From contig OU015569.1 of assembly GCA_907165135.1 (NCBI GenBank), forward strand, positions 12,400,501 to 12,464,500: a stretch of DNA of 64,000 nucleotides. Reading direction: 5' to 3'. Of this stretch, positions 11,088 through 21,149 are shown one piece after another; position 1 is the stretch's first letter; each line of letters opens with the position of its first letter. Source of the DNA: Oikopleura dioica (taxonomy: Eukaryota > Chordata > Appendicularia > Copelata > Oikopleuridae). The translations under genes and the position numbers were made by a program. A model generated the notes under the pieces. It did no database searches and was not told the origin of the DNA. It saw only the letters and a program-made list of their open reading frames with translations.

Positions 11088-11640
11088 GCAACTCAGGCTA
11101 CACTCTTCAATGCGATGGCCACACTTAAGAAGACATAGAAGAGTGCGCTGCTGATATTCGCGGAGACAACGCTAGCTGCGTAAATATTTCTGGTAGCTAC
11201 ATCTGTGACTGTGATAATTTTTACGAGCAAGCTCTGGAGAAAGACTTCTTTCACTGTGTTGATGTCGACGAGTGCGCTTTTGAAGAGGTTTGAGATCATT
11301 TGAATGCGCCGGCTACGAGTATGATTGCGATTGCGATATTAATTGATGGTAAATGCACAGATGGCAGTAAATGCATAGATACCTTCAGTAACCCTTACTA
11401 ACCCGCTGGAGGAGAGCGGCTAATTAGAAAGACTCCATTAACTACAGTAGGCCTTTGATCTCATTTAATAATGCGAAAATTCGACTCTTCTGTTAGATGA
11501 AACAAATTGCATCAACAGTGATGGCGGTTTTGACTGTAAGTGTAAGGCTGGATTTGAGTTAATTGATGGTAAATGCACAGATGGTAGTAAATGCAAAGAT
11601 ACCCTCAGTAACCCTAACTAACCCGGTGGAGGAGAGCGGC
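11088..11640 (+). pseudogene. Decayed calcium-binding EGF-domain gene
   Basis: Plus-strand reading shows EGF modules broken by stops: CNSGYTLQCDG, then a stop, then an EECA...NASCVNISGSYICDCD module with cbEGF spacing, then VDECAFEE followed by a stop. A later module contains NCINSDGGFDCKCKAGFEL. A segment of about 80 bp (AATTGATGGTAAATGCACAG onward) is present at both 11340 and 11560, so part of the module was duplicated before or during decay. EGF arrays of this type belong to fibrillin/fibulin-like extracellular proteins. No signal peptide or intact frame remains. It could be the stop-ridden edge of a live gene with unrecognised introns. Confidence 0.65.
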
Positions 11641-11843
11641 TTCGCCCCCACTTCCATGCCAATTTACGACAATTGGGTAGAATCGACGTGAAATTTTCCA
11701 AATTCTCCAAAAAAGAAAAATAACCTCCGACGATGTCTCAGCACAGATACTTCACTGTACTTCCGAATCGGACTAGGCTCTACTGCAAAATGTAAAAAAA
11801 TGAAAGTAATTTTCACAATTTTTATTTTCACGATCACGTGTTT

Positions 11844-14636
11844 TTAATAAAGGAATGATTGTTTTTTCAGTGATCGAGTTCTAGTCAGAGTAATTGAATA
11901 AGCTTGAGGCAGAAGATACCATTTTTCGGTTTCCATGTTGAATTCTTCGTTCACTAACTCAAGAAACTCGTTGTTGTCTCCACAATAGACGAAATCTTGG
12001 TAGCTATTGTAACAGTCTTCCATCATTTCGTAAACGGCGTAGTATTCTCTGGAAACAGGAATTCTGATCTGAGAGCCGGAATGGTCGATGAGCGTGTTTT
12101 GGAGAACGAATTCGGAGTTTTCGATTCGGTCCAGCACCATTTGGTGGAAAAGTATTTCTCCGTTGCTGTTCAGATAGGCGCCGGTTACAGTTAGAGGACG
12201 AGAGAAGACGAAGTTGCAATGGAGGAGGACTGAATTTTTAATTTTATTTGATTTTTAGTTTTGAATTTTTACCTTGCTCGAAATCAAAATTGGCATTTAT
12301 CCGGCGCATGCCTCTGTTTTCTTTTATAATTTGCCAACCGTTTTTATTCAAATAAGTCTTTAATTTCAATCTTCTGAGAAGCATTTCAATTTCGTTGTTT
12401 TGAAATTTTTGTTCTTCAAATTTCGGATTTAGGTTGAAGCCAGCCAAACTCCGCGGATAAATTATCATCGTCAGTTTTGTGAAGACTTTTTCCAGAGTAA
12501 AATCTCTTTCCATTTCAGAATCATCAATTCCCAAATCATTTTTGAGTGCCCATCTCAAAAGCACCGAAACAGAAATGGGTACACAAAGATCGCTTTCTTT
12601 TGGTTTAAAACATTCTTGGTCACGTTTTTGAAGTCGCAATCGATCTGTTTCGTCAGTTTCTGTTTCAAACTGGCCACTGCAGTTGATTTCGTTAGATTTG
12701 GATCGTCCAAGCAAAAATCAGAAGACGCGTTTTCGAGAGAAAAGATTTTCGACAAGTTTTCGATTTCTTCGGTGGATGGTCTTCCTTCGTTTGAGAGCCA
12801 GCCAGCATTGCAAGTCTAAATACGTTTATTTTTTTATAAAAAGTAAAGACTTACCTCAAGTTCTTTTTGATGATTTCTCTTTCTTTTTCTTCGATCGGTT
12901 TGAATAAAAGAGTCCAGGCCGTCTTCCACTCGCAAAGAATAAAAATATGAGGACGAGATCTATACTCTCCGTAGATTCCGCCTATCTGCGAGCCATGAGA
13001 AAAGGCAGGAGACCCCGCATCTATAGGGAAACTCGATGAAAATTGAGCTTTTTCTGGGATCAGTAGAGAGGGAGTATAATACAGCTTTAGAAAGCCCAGA
13101 AGCTGAGGATCATTTTGACTATTTACAGTGTGGGGTTTGGGTCATGTCCTGGGGCGTTTTTGGGCGTCTAAAGTCCGGAAAATGGGGGCAGTTCCAGAAA
13201 AGGGATTAAAAAAGTACCGGTAGTCCATCCTAAGAACGAGCGGCTTGGCTAAGTTGTAGAGGAGGCTCTGGCGATTCAGAATCTGTATAGAAACCTATTG
13301 GGACCCCCACATTCTAGAGGCGCTAGAGGCTCTAGAAGTTGAGGAAGTTACCTCAAAATCGGTACTTTTTACGAAAAATTGCGCTAAGGGTTATATTTTT
13401 ATCCGAAATAGTCCTCAAAACGTTCCAATCAATTTTTGGATGTCAAAAATATCGTTTGGGGTCATTTGAGGTTATTCGGGTAGAGTATCGGCCAAATTCT
13501 ATTTTTCCTCAAAAAATGACCCTAAGTGACCAATTTTTCGTAAAAAGTACCGATTTTGAGGTAACTTCCTCAACTTCTAGAGCCTCTAGCGCCTCTAGAA
13601 TGTGGGGGTCCCAATAGGTTTCTATACAGATTCTGAATCGCTAGAGCCTCCTCTACAACTTAGCCAAGCCGCTCGTTCTTAGGATGGACTACCGGTACTT
13701 TTAATCCCTTTTCTGGAACTGCCCCCATTTTCCGGACTTCAGACGCCCAAAAACGCCCCAGGACATGACCCAAACCCCACACTGTAAATAGTCAAAATGA
13801 TCCTCAGCTTCTGGGCTTTCTAAAACTGTATTATACCCCTCTCTACTGATCCCAGAAAAAGCTCATTTTTCATCGAGTTTCCCTACGCATCTACGGAAAA
13901 AGAGATAAAACACGAGCATTTTTCATCAAGCTCAAAACTTACATAAACAGGTTAAATTTGTAAATCTGCTTCCTCTCCTCGAGTAACCCATCTCCCGGTA
14001 ACTCTCTCGTCCAGTTTGTTCGTATATTATGCTGAAATCGATCCATTTGGCTTCTCCATTTTTCAAAAGGACATTTTCCGGCTTCCCATCGAAATGCAAA
14101 ATTCCAATTTTCCACAAATACTCCAATCCCTCTTCGACGCCAATCGCAATTTTCTTCCTTTCTTCCAGATTCAAATCATTTTTCTTCAATTTTCTTCTCA
14201 AGTCCGAGTCGCATTTCTCCATAATCGTGATCCAGCCAAGACAGTCTTCTTTTCTAAAGTCGCTGCTCAAAAAGACTTCGATGTTGCAGAAATTTTTGAT
14301 CACGTTTTTGTGAAAAGGAATCACTCGAGCATTCTCATATTTCCCCTTTTGGGCGATTGCGTATTCTAAAAAATAATAAAAAATATAAGAAAAATTACCT
14401 TCTGAAAGATGAATTTCAAAACCCAATTCTTCTTTCCCCACAAACAGCGCCGTGTCAAAAGCCTGAACTCGAACGGCCACTTCCAATTCTCCGAATTTTT
14501 CTTTCAAAACAATCGCTTCTCCTCCAGCTGAAATCAATTCAAAAGATTCATCGAGAATCCATTCTCCGGTTTCTTCTTTTAATTCAGAACGTTTGATTTT
14601 TCGTACTTCGAAGCCTGGATTTTTGTCGAGAATCAT
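11844..14636 (-). CDS. Divergent kinase-like gene with C-terminal extension; frame breaks
   Basis: The first exon block (14636 down to about 13943, with a 33-nt in-frame intron) reads as a protein kinase N- and mid-lobe: a Gly-containing loop and VAVRVQ in place of VAIK, a hinge-like IMEKCDSDL, catalytic loop HFDGKPENVLL (HRD changed to HFD) and WIDFS in place of DFG. A donor GTAAGT follows at about 13942, then an intron swollen by an ~860-bp foldback. Exons at about 12990-12873, 12800-12270 and 12238-11844 follow; the last junction (GTAAAAATTC...TTCAG) is clean. Between 12870 and 12600 the best frames do not join without a 1-2 nt shift. Either small introns or sequence errors are missed, or the gene is decaying. 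The substrate is unknown. A related fragment lies at 17143-17300. Confidence 0.5.
13020..13880. mobile_element. ~860-bp foldback element
   Basis: Two arms of roughly 400 bp are near-identical inverted copies centred near 13450 (for example GAGGCGCTAGAGGCTCTAGA at both sides, and CTACCGGTACTTTT with its complement). It lies in the kinase-like gene's intron and leaves the exon edges intact. The 92-codon frame inside is a palindrome artefact. Confidence 0.85.
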
Positions 14637-14655
14637 TTTTTGAAAAGAAGTTACT

Positions 14656-14929
14656 CTCCATTCTTCCTGAACTTTCTCTCCCCGAAGTCAGTTAGCTTCG
14701 CTCGCGAGTGCCAAGAAAGAGCTAGAATTGGCGCGAGAAAGTGTTCCAAATTGGGCGAAGAAAATCAAGTCGCTGGACATTCCGCCGCTGAGCTCAACGA
14801 GAACAACAAACAGTAAGTTTTTACTCTCAGCTTGAAAAGTAATTTTGAATAAGGATCGCTTCTGATATTGGTCAACTCGTCGAGAAGCAGAAGCAATATG
14901 AAGCTCTTCTCGTCCCCGAAGATAATTGA
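14656..14929 (+). CDS. Coiled-coil-like gene fragment
   Basis: A frame from about 14656 runs to a donor at about 14817 (GTAAGTTTTTACTC) and joins, after a 41-nt intron ending AATAAG, a second exon stopping at TGA 14927-14929. The peptide is Glu/Lys/Gln-rich and helical (for example LNENNKQ then IGQLVEKQKQYEALL). There is no start codon, and the kinase-like gene starts only about 20 nt away on the other strand. It is probably a broken piece of a longer gene. Family not recognised. Confidence 0.4.
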
Positions 14930-15084
14930 GACACAGTATTAGTTTGAATGTCAATCAAGAAAATCTCATGCAATTTTCTACGTCTCTTCGTCCCCCTTAA
15001 ATATTTTGATAACTTGTTCCTGAGTGTCAATTACAAAAGAGAATATATTTCTTGTGACGATTATATTTTTACTAATTGGCAGTG

Positions 15085-15910
15085 TATGTATTTGACAGTG
15101 AGGATTGATAATTCGCTTGGAATGAACTGAACCGTGAAGAAGTGAAAAAGTGAACTTTTTGAACGTTTTTAAGAATTGTTTTTTAAGAATTGACTTCGAT
15201 GATGTTGTCCTTTCGCTTCTACTCGAGGAGGTCTTCAAAGTCGTCGTCTTCGAACAGCAGCGCCTGGTTGTGCAGCTAAACTCTCAAGTCAACCCTTTTC
15301 CCTTTTTTCAATTTCACCTGGAATTTGGCCTCTTGCTCGGCCTTGGCTTTCTCCTGCTCGTTGTCTTCCGTGTCCATTTGCTCCTCCGGACGGGCTTCGA
15401 CCACGTCTTCGTCGTCCCTCACGCATCTGTAGCCCTCTTCTTCTTTGATGACGATTCCTTTGTGGACCCAGAACTGAAGCCGCTTTTCGCAGATTTCGCT
15501 GGAGACACCTGACAGCTCTGCGATCTTCTCCAACTTCAGGGAATCGGGCTCAGAGAATAAATTCACCAGCACAGCCTTAAAAGAAGTAGTTTAGTTACAA
15601 TAACTTAAAATTATCAAACCTGTGTGGGAGTGACTGTAAACTCTCTCGTGACCTCTCCAACACTCATTTTCAAAGTGGCAGCTCCGATTTGATTGTCGTG
15701 ATCGAGTTGCCTCTTCGCTCTAATTTCGCCGAATCGTTTTGGCGAGATCTCGGCCTTTTCCTTGATTTCTTTTCGCAAAATCAAGACTTCTTCTAGCGCG
15801 ACTTTGTCTAGTCTGAAAGTTCCAAAATAGTATTCATTAACTTCGAACAAAGTTAACTACCTTTCTTGCTTATCGTCTTCATATCGAGTCAGCTCGGCAG
15901 GACTTAAGGA
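15085..15910 (-). pseudogene. Truncated duplicate of the ANAPC2 3' end
   Basis: This segment repeats 17343-18175 almost base for base, including the intron near 15590 and 3' flanking sequence. It encodes the cullin-type winged-helix part of APC2 (KLEKIAELSGVSSEICEKR shared by both copies). It lacks about 100 nt that in the parent hold the exon with the final APC2 WHB domain, so the frame ends early (DLRV). It also lacks all upstream exons and has a shifted stretch at 15260-15300. It is a segmental duplication only about 1.4 kb from its source and not a functional subunit gene. Confidence 0.88.
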
Positions 15911-16279
15911 GGGGGTCGACGAGAATCGGGATTTTGTGACCAAGAAAGGGAAAACCTGCTTAGATGAGCAGATTCTCACTTATCAGGTGGAAAGAAAAGG
16001 ATTTTAAAAATCAAGCGGGGAAAACTAGAAAAAAATTTTCGAAAAAGTTTCAAAAAATTGGGTCAAAGTGGGGGTATCTCGTAACCAAAAAATCTCGTAA
16101 ACGGGATTTTTTTTTCTCCATCAAATACAATAATAAGCAAGTTTAAACCCTTGAAAATACAGCGGCGACAATAAAAAAAGGGATGCATCTCCTGAAATTT
16201 TTTTTGATGATTGAAAATATGAGATTTTCCTAAAAATTGTCTTTTTTGCTCATTTTTCACAGAGAATTTTGCCAAAGTC

Positions 16280-17140
16280 GCGGAGACTCGGAATTTTTCA
16301 CTGTTAATTATTTAAAAAACATAAAAAAGCAATATATAGCAGATAAAAATCGGATAAAGATTGTTTTCGGTTGAAATCACCAACTTAAAAATTGAGAAAA
16401 ATCTCAAATTCCAGACAGAAAATCGTAAATTAAAAAAATAAGTTAACTAATGCGCAAAAAGCTAGAGACCAACAAAATGCTCCTTTTTTATTATGGAATT
16501 TATAAATATAACCAAAATTTTGAAAAAGCGGGCTATGGTCAATTTCAGGAGTTAAGAAGATTTGGAGTAAGCTAAAAGGAGCAACTTTATTTTCCGGAAA
16601 TACTCCAAATCGGAGCAAAATTTCAAAGCCGATTTTAAGGATGTTGCAGAAATATTAAAGGGTATCTGAATAGCTCAAAAGAAAGCCCGGGCCCCGAGGC
16701 GCGTTTTCGCCGGGTTTTGAAAGGGCCGGGAGGCCCTTAACACCATTATAATCGACTTTGAAATTTTGCTCCAATTTGGAGTATTTCCGGAAAATAAAGT
16801 TGCTCCTTTTAGCTTACTCCAAATCTTCTTTGGAGTAAAGCCGAAAAAGCGAAATAATTTTTCTCGTCGACCCCTCCAAATCGCGCGGCGCCTTAATTTC
16901 TTTTCTCTCGCCGCTGTGATACTTTTTGTTTGTACTCTTCTCATTTTGAAAAAAAAATTTTTGTGAAATCAAGTTGAGGCGAATGATTAAGATCTAAAAA
17001 AGCAAGTGGCGAGTTTCGTTCGTTAGAAAAAATCGCAACGGCGATCTTAAATTTAGGCTTTTCCTTTTAGCTCTTTCAGACCCTGACTCAGGTTTTCTAC
17101 ACAGGAAGACCAACAATCAGGGAATAATGGGATTAATCAG
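16280..17140. repeat. Gene-free stretch with inverted repeat
   Basis: An inverted repeat pairs 16550-16640 with 16750-16840 (CTAAAAGGAGCAACTTTATT and its complement). A family A remnant (GACCCTGACTCAGGTTTTCT) lies near 17078-17106. No gene is seen. Confidence 0.7.
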
Positions 17141-17142
17141 GA

Positions 17143-17300
17143 GACAAAATGGGATCTTTTTCGACTCTCGAAAGAATCTTCACAATTTCTACAATGATGA
17201 TTTATTCACGAAGTCTGGCTGGCTGCAATCTCAATCGGAAAAGGGAAGAACAAAAATTTCAAAACAACGAAATTGACTTGCTTCTCAAAAGAATGATGAT
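17143..17300 (+). pseudogene. Fragment related to the kinase-like gene's C-terminal region
   Basis: About 45 codons match the segment encoded near 12560-12410 on the minus strand: both contain SRSLAG/PRSLAG, then EEQKFQNNEI, then LLLKR/MLLRR. It has no flanking exons and breaks off after the match. It is an isolated, diverged copy in the opposite orientation. Confidence 0.7.
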
Positions 17301-17427
17301 AATAAGCATCATTATTTCTTTTCTTTATTTCACATTACTAGCGTGTATTTGACAGTGAGGAATGATAATTCGCGTGGAATGAAGTAAACCGTGAAGAAGT
17401 AAAAAAAAGTGAACTTTCTGAACGTTT

Positions 17428-20186
17428 TTAAGAATTGTCTTTTCTGAGTTTGTAGCACTCGCCGTCGACTTCGATGATGTTGTCCTTTCGCTTCTGCTCG
17501 AGGAGTTCTTTCAAGTCGTCGTCTTCGATCAGCAGCGCCGGGTTGTGCAGCGAGAGCATTTTCAGCAGACTGCTCAGCCGCTCGAACTTGATTTCGTTCA
17601 TGTTCTGGATCATTCCGCGCACAAACACCCACGTCGCCTGAACACTCAAGTCAGCCTTTTTACGCTTTTCAATTTCACCTGGAATTTGGCCTCTTGCTCG
17701 GCCTTGGCTTTCTCCTGCTCGTTGTCTTCCGTGTCCATTTGCTCCTCCGGGCCGGCTTCGACCACGTCTTCGTCGTCCCTCACGCATCTATAGCCGTCTT
17801 CTTCTTTGATGAGGATTCCTTTGTGGACCCAGAACTGAAGCCGCTTTTCGCAGATTTCGCTGGAGACACCTGACAACTCTGCGATCTTCTCCAACTTCAG
17901 GGAATCGTGCTCAGAGAATAAATTCACCAGCACAGCCTAAAATCAAATTAGTTTTAGTAACAAAAACTTAAAATTATCCAACCTGAGTGGGAGTGACAGT
18001 AAATTCGCTCGTGGCGTCTCCAACAGTGATTTCCAAATTGACAGCTCCGATTTGATTGTCGTACTCGAGTTTCCTCTTCGCTCTAATTTCGCCGAATCGT
18101 TTTTGCGAGACCTCGATCTCTTCCTTGATTTCTTTTGGCAAAATCAAGCCTTCTTCTTTCCTATCGGCCGGGTGGACCAGCTCGGGCCAATACTGCTCCG
18201 AGTAAATCAGCGTCTTGAATTTTTCGGATCTCTCGTTGAAGCGGATCGTTTCGCGACTGTCTTTGATCATCACTTGCGGATCGCTCATTGCGTCGTCGCC
18301 CAGCTTGTTTCGAAGCTGATCCGCTGTGCGACTCAGGAAGGAGGGCAGAAGACGGTTCACTTCGTGCGTCTTGAACTGCTCAAGAAGCTTCTCTCCCAGC
18401 TGCTTTCTGTAGAGACCTCTGAATTGCTCCGCGTTCCCGAAGATTTCTGAAAAACAAAATTACAAATTTCCAATCGAAAATTAGGAAAAGCATCTTTCTT
18501 TCAAATGGTTTCAAGATAATAAAGACTTTCTTTTATAGCATGAAAAGCTTACCAATAAGATGATCCAGCGCATTTTGTCTATTATCAACCGCCAAGTCGA
18601 CATTTTCCATTGCGGCTTCGCGGCGGCGGCTTCCACTCAAAATCGTCTTCGAAGGAATCGTTGATGCTGTTTTCCAGCTCTTCGTTTCCGACCTGGTTCA
18701 TGATGTGGTTGATGATCACTTCCGCCGAGTCGATTCGCTTTCGAACGTATTTCTGAATCGGCGCGCAGACGATGTTCACCATCGTTCCCGTCGGGTCCAG
18801 GTGGTTCAGCGACTGGATCGTGAAGAAATAGAACTGGATGATCAATTCTGTAAACGCCCCGCCTTGAAGCAGCCGGTCGCGAATGCGCCCTTCCAAAGTC
18901 GACGTTAAATGGTCGCGCGTGTACTTGATCGACTTCTCCAAGCAGAAACTGAGTTCTTTGATGCCCGGAACCGAGTCTGGAAATAACTGGATCATGGTGA
19001 ACAGCTCGGGACGCCGCTCCTCGATCAGTGAGTCGATGACGAGCTCGTTCATCCAGGCAAAGTTGCGATCGCGGTCTTCGCTCGGGTCCAGTTCCAGCAT
19101 TATGTCCAGGTGCAGCTCGATCATTTCTGAATAAAAACAATGTCAATCTATAGATTCACCTTAAAAATTTTTAAATTTTACCTTCAAGGATATCTAGAAC
19201 ATTTTCTTCAAACATCTGAGCCACGACAATCACCAATCTTTTAAGATTTTCTTTCACAGCGTATTTCGTATGCATGGCAAGCAACTCCGAGTAGCCAAAA
19301 ACCGCCAACCGCGAGGTCACTTCCCTGTAGCTCGCAAGTCTCTTTCCCAATTTTTCTTGAAGGAAAAAGATTCTTTCTTCGTCGCGGAAATCTTCCTCGC
19401 TGTCTTCGAACTCGTCGCTTTGGAAAAAAGTGGAGAAAAGGTTGATTCTTTGGGCGATGTCGTCCGACTGGTTGCAGTAAACATGAAGAGAAATGAACAG
19501 GCGGATGAAGTCTTTTCTGGGCTCGGCAACCTGTGTTCAAAACCTGAGTCAGGGTCTAAAATAGCTCTGATGAAATGCTCCTTTTTTTTGAAAATATAGC
19601 CGCAAAAATAGCCGCAAAATAGAAAAAATGCTACGCTGCTTTTCATTAAAGCTCTTTTAGACCCTGACTCGGGTTTTAGACACAGTTTTCCAAGCCCAAG
19701 CCTTTGTGCTCAACTTCGAAAGCGTGCTTTTTGCACAAAGTCCGGAGAACAACTCCAAAAGCCGAAATCGTATTTTGAACAAGAAATGTCCGCAGCCCAG
19801 TCTTTCCAAGAAAGCTCTTTTCCACTCGCTCGTCGAGTTGATTTTTCAGAAAATCCATCGCCTCGTAAAAACCGACTTCCCAGTTTCGCTCTTGCATCTC
19901 TCTTGCCATTTCAACGGCGGTTGATTCTGCCACGATTTTGCTCTTTTTTCGGCTCATTTTTTGGTCTTTTTAGAAATTCGAATAAATCTTAATAATGATT
20001 CCCGCCGATTTCCTTCAGAGCTTGTCCAAAAAGCGCTAGAACTTTCTCCTCCCCCTCTTCACCGCCAGTAATTTTCCTCCAATCGTCAAGCAGCAATTCC
20101 TCCTTCGTCAAAACGCAGTCCGGGCTTCCGACAATCGCCTGGATGATCCTTTCCCATCCATCAGTCAAATCTTCCTCTTTTTCCAT
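17428..20186 (-). CDS. ANAPC2: Anaphase-promoting complex subunit 2 (cullin-like)
   Basis: APC2 is the cullin scaffold of the APC/C ubiquitin ligase; it binds the RING subunit APC11 and drives cyclin and securin destruction. Exons rebuilt from 20186 downward match the family in order: an N-terminal helical part, the long repeat region (LVIVVAQMFEENVLDILEE; IEERRPELFTMIQLFPDS), the cullin core (LYRKQLGEKLL then NRLLPSFLSRT), the winged helix (FTVTPTQ then LSGVSSEICEKRLQFW) and the C-terminal WHB-like end (MIQNMNEIKFERLSSLLKM...YKLRKDNS). Two problems remain. At about 18632, within a CCGCCGCCGCG run, the frame must shift by one base to continue into ENVDLAVDNRQN; this is an indel or sequencing error. 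The join between the first exon (ending near 19989) and the exon starting MSRKKSK (19957) lacks a GT donor. A family A MITE sits in the next intron. Confidence 0.9.
19517..19697. mobile_element. Family A MITE inside ANAPC2
   Basis: Ends CTGGGCTCGGCAACCTGTG and ...TTTTCCAAGCCCA, with an imperfect direct repeat outside (AGTCTTTT / AGCCTTTG). The element end GCCCAG (minus strand) is the best in-frame acceptor for the next APC2 exon. Confidence 0.8.
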
Positions 20187-20504
20187 TTCTCTTTTTCCAA
20201 GAATTATTCTCTCAAAAATTTCAAACTCGAAGCGGCGCGGCCAATCAGCGCTCCCAAATTATTCTCAGACCAGTTTTCTTTCTTTCACCGCGTTTTCGAG
20301 CCGCTCATCCCTTTTTTTTAATAGGAATAAGGAAAAATAGTTCCTGTGACTGATTTACAGAGAAAGAATACAATAAAAAATCTTAAAAAATACGCCAAAA
20401 ATGTATTTTCTAATTTTCATTTCTGTAAATTTTATGTCAACTTACAATTTTACTGTACAAATACTAAAAAGCGAAAAAAGTTCAGAAAAAAAGAAACTTT
20501 AAAA

Positions 20505-21146
20505 ATGTCGTCTTCGAAGCCAATCCGTCGACTCCAGATCAAACACGAAAACGATCTTCCCAGCGACGCCGCTGCTACTCCAGGTAATTGCTAGAATTTC
20601 TTTAGCTCCGACTGTAAATTGCAATTCAGGAGGAACGATGTTCGGAACTACTCCCGGCGGATCGAAAATCATTTACGATCGACTCTATTTGATGCGAATG
20701 AAGTCGTCGCCAGCATCAAACGTAATTGTCGATTTTTTAAGGGCGTACCCATCGAAAAACGCACTTTTCTGCAGACTTGAATTCAACACGAGAGTGACGC
20801 CCTTAATTTATTTCTCGAAAAAAGAGATCTCTTCGATCTATTTTATCGTAAAATAATTAAGGGTGTCACCGTGGTAAATTTTTATATGAAGAAATGTACG
20901 GTTTTCGATGGGTACCCTTAATCTCTGCACTCAATCAACAGTGCAAAGCTGTAAACTGCTTTTCAGACACCTCCAAAGGGCATGACTCCCGTGCGAGGCA
21001 TCACCTTAATCCCCGAGGCTGCTAACGAGCAAAGCGCCTCAGGCGACGCGCAAAAGACAAAAACGATCCCGGAGGCGAGCGCCGAAGAGATCGAAAAAGC
21101 CAACGCCGAAGCAGACATTACTCCAGCCGACGACATGGAATTGTAA
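20505..21146 (+). CDS. EIF4EBP: eIF4E-binding protein (4E-BP)
   Basis: Three exons (20505-20583, 20630-20721, 20967-21146) give 116 residues, the normal size for 4E-BPs. The protein binds cap-binding factor eIF4E and blocks eIF4G, repressing cap-dependent translation until TOR phosphorylates it. It shows the family's duplicated TPGG phosphorylation sites (ATPGGTMFGTTPGGSKIIYD), the eIF4E-binding motif YxxxxL-hydrophobic as YDRLYLM, and a TPPKGMTP segment like the later Thr-Pro sites. The C-terminus ends DDMEL rather than the FEMDI TOS motif of vertebrates, so raptor docking may differ. Intron 2 (245 nt) is enlarged by a family B element; intron 1 is 46 nt. Confidence 0.95.
20729..20925. mobile_element. 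Family B-related elements in EIF4EBP intron 2
   Basis: Outer ends TTAAGGGCGTACCCATCGAA and its near-complement enclose an inner pair GAGTGACGCCCTTAATTT and AATTAAGGGTGTCAC, i.e. one element nested in another. A related GGGCGTATCCATCG end lies in the long ATRX intron near 45075. Confidence 0.7.
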
Positions 21147-21149
21147 AAA

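Noticed and set aside
13339-13617. 92-codon plus-strand frame
   Set aside because: It lies across the centre of the 860-bp foldback and reads both arms; no family match or splice signals.
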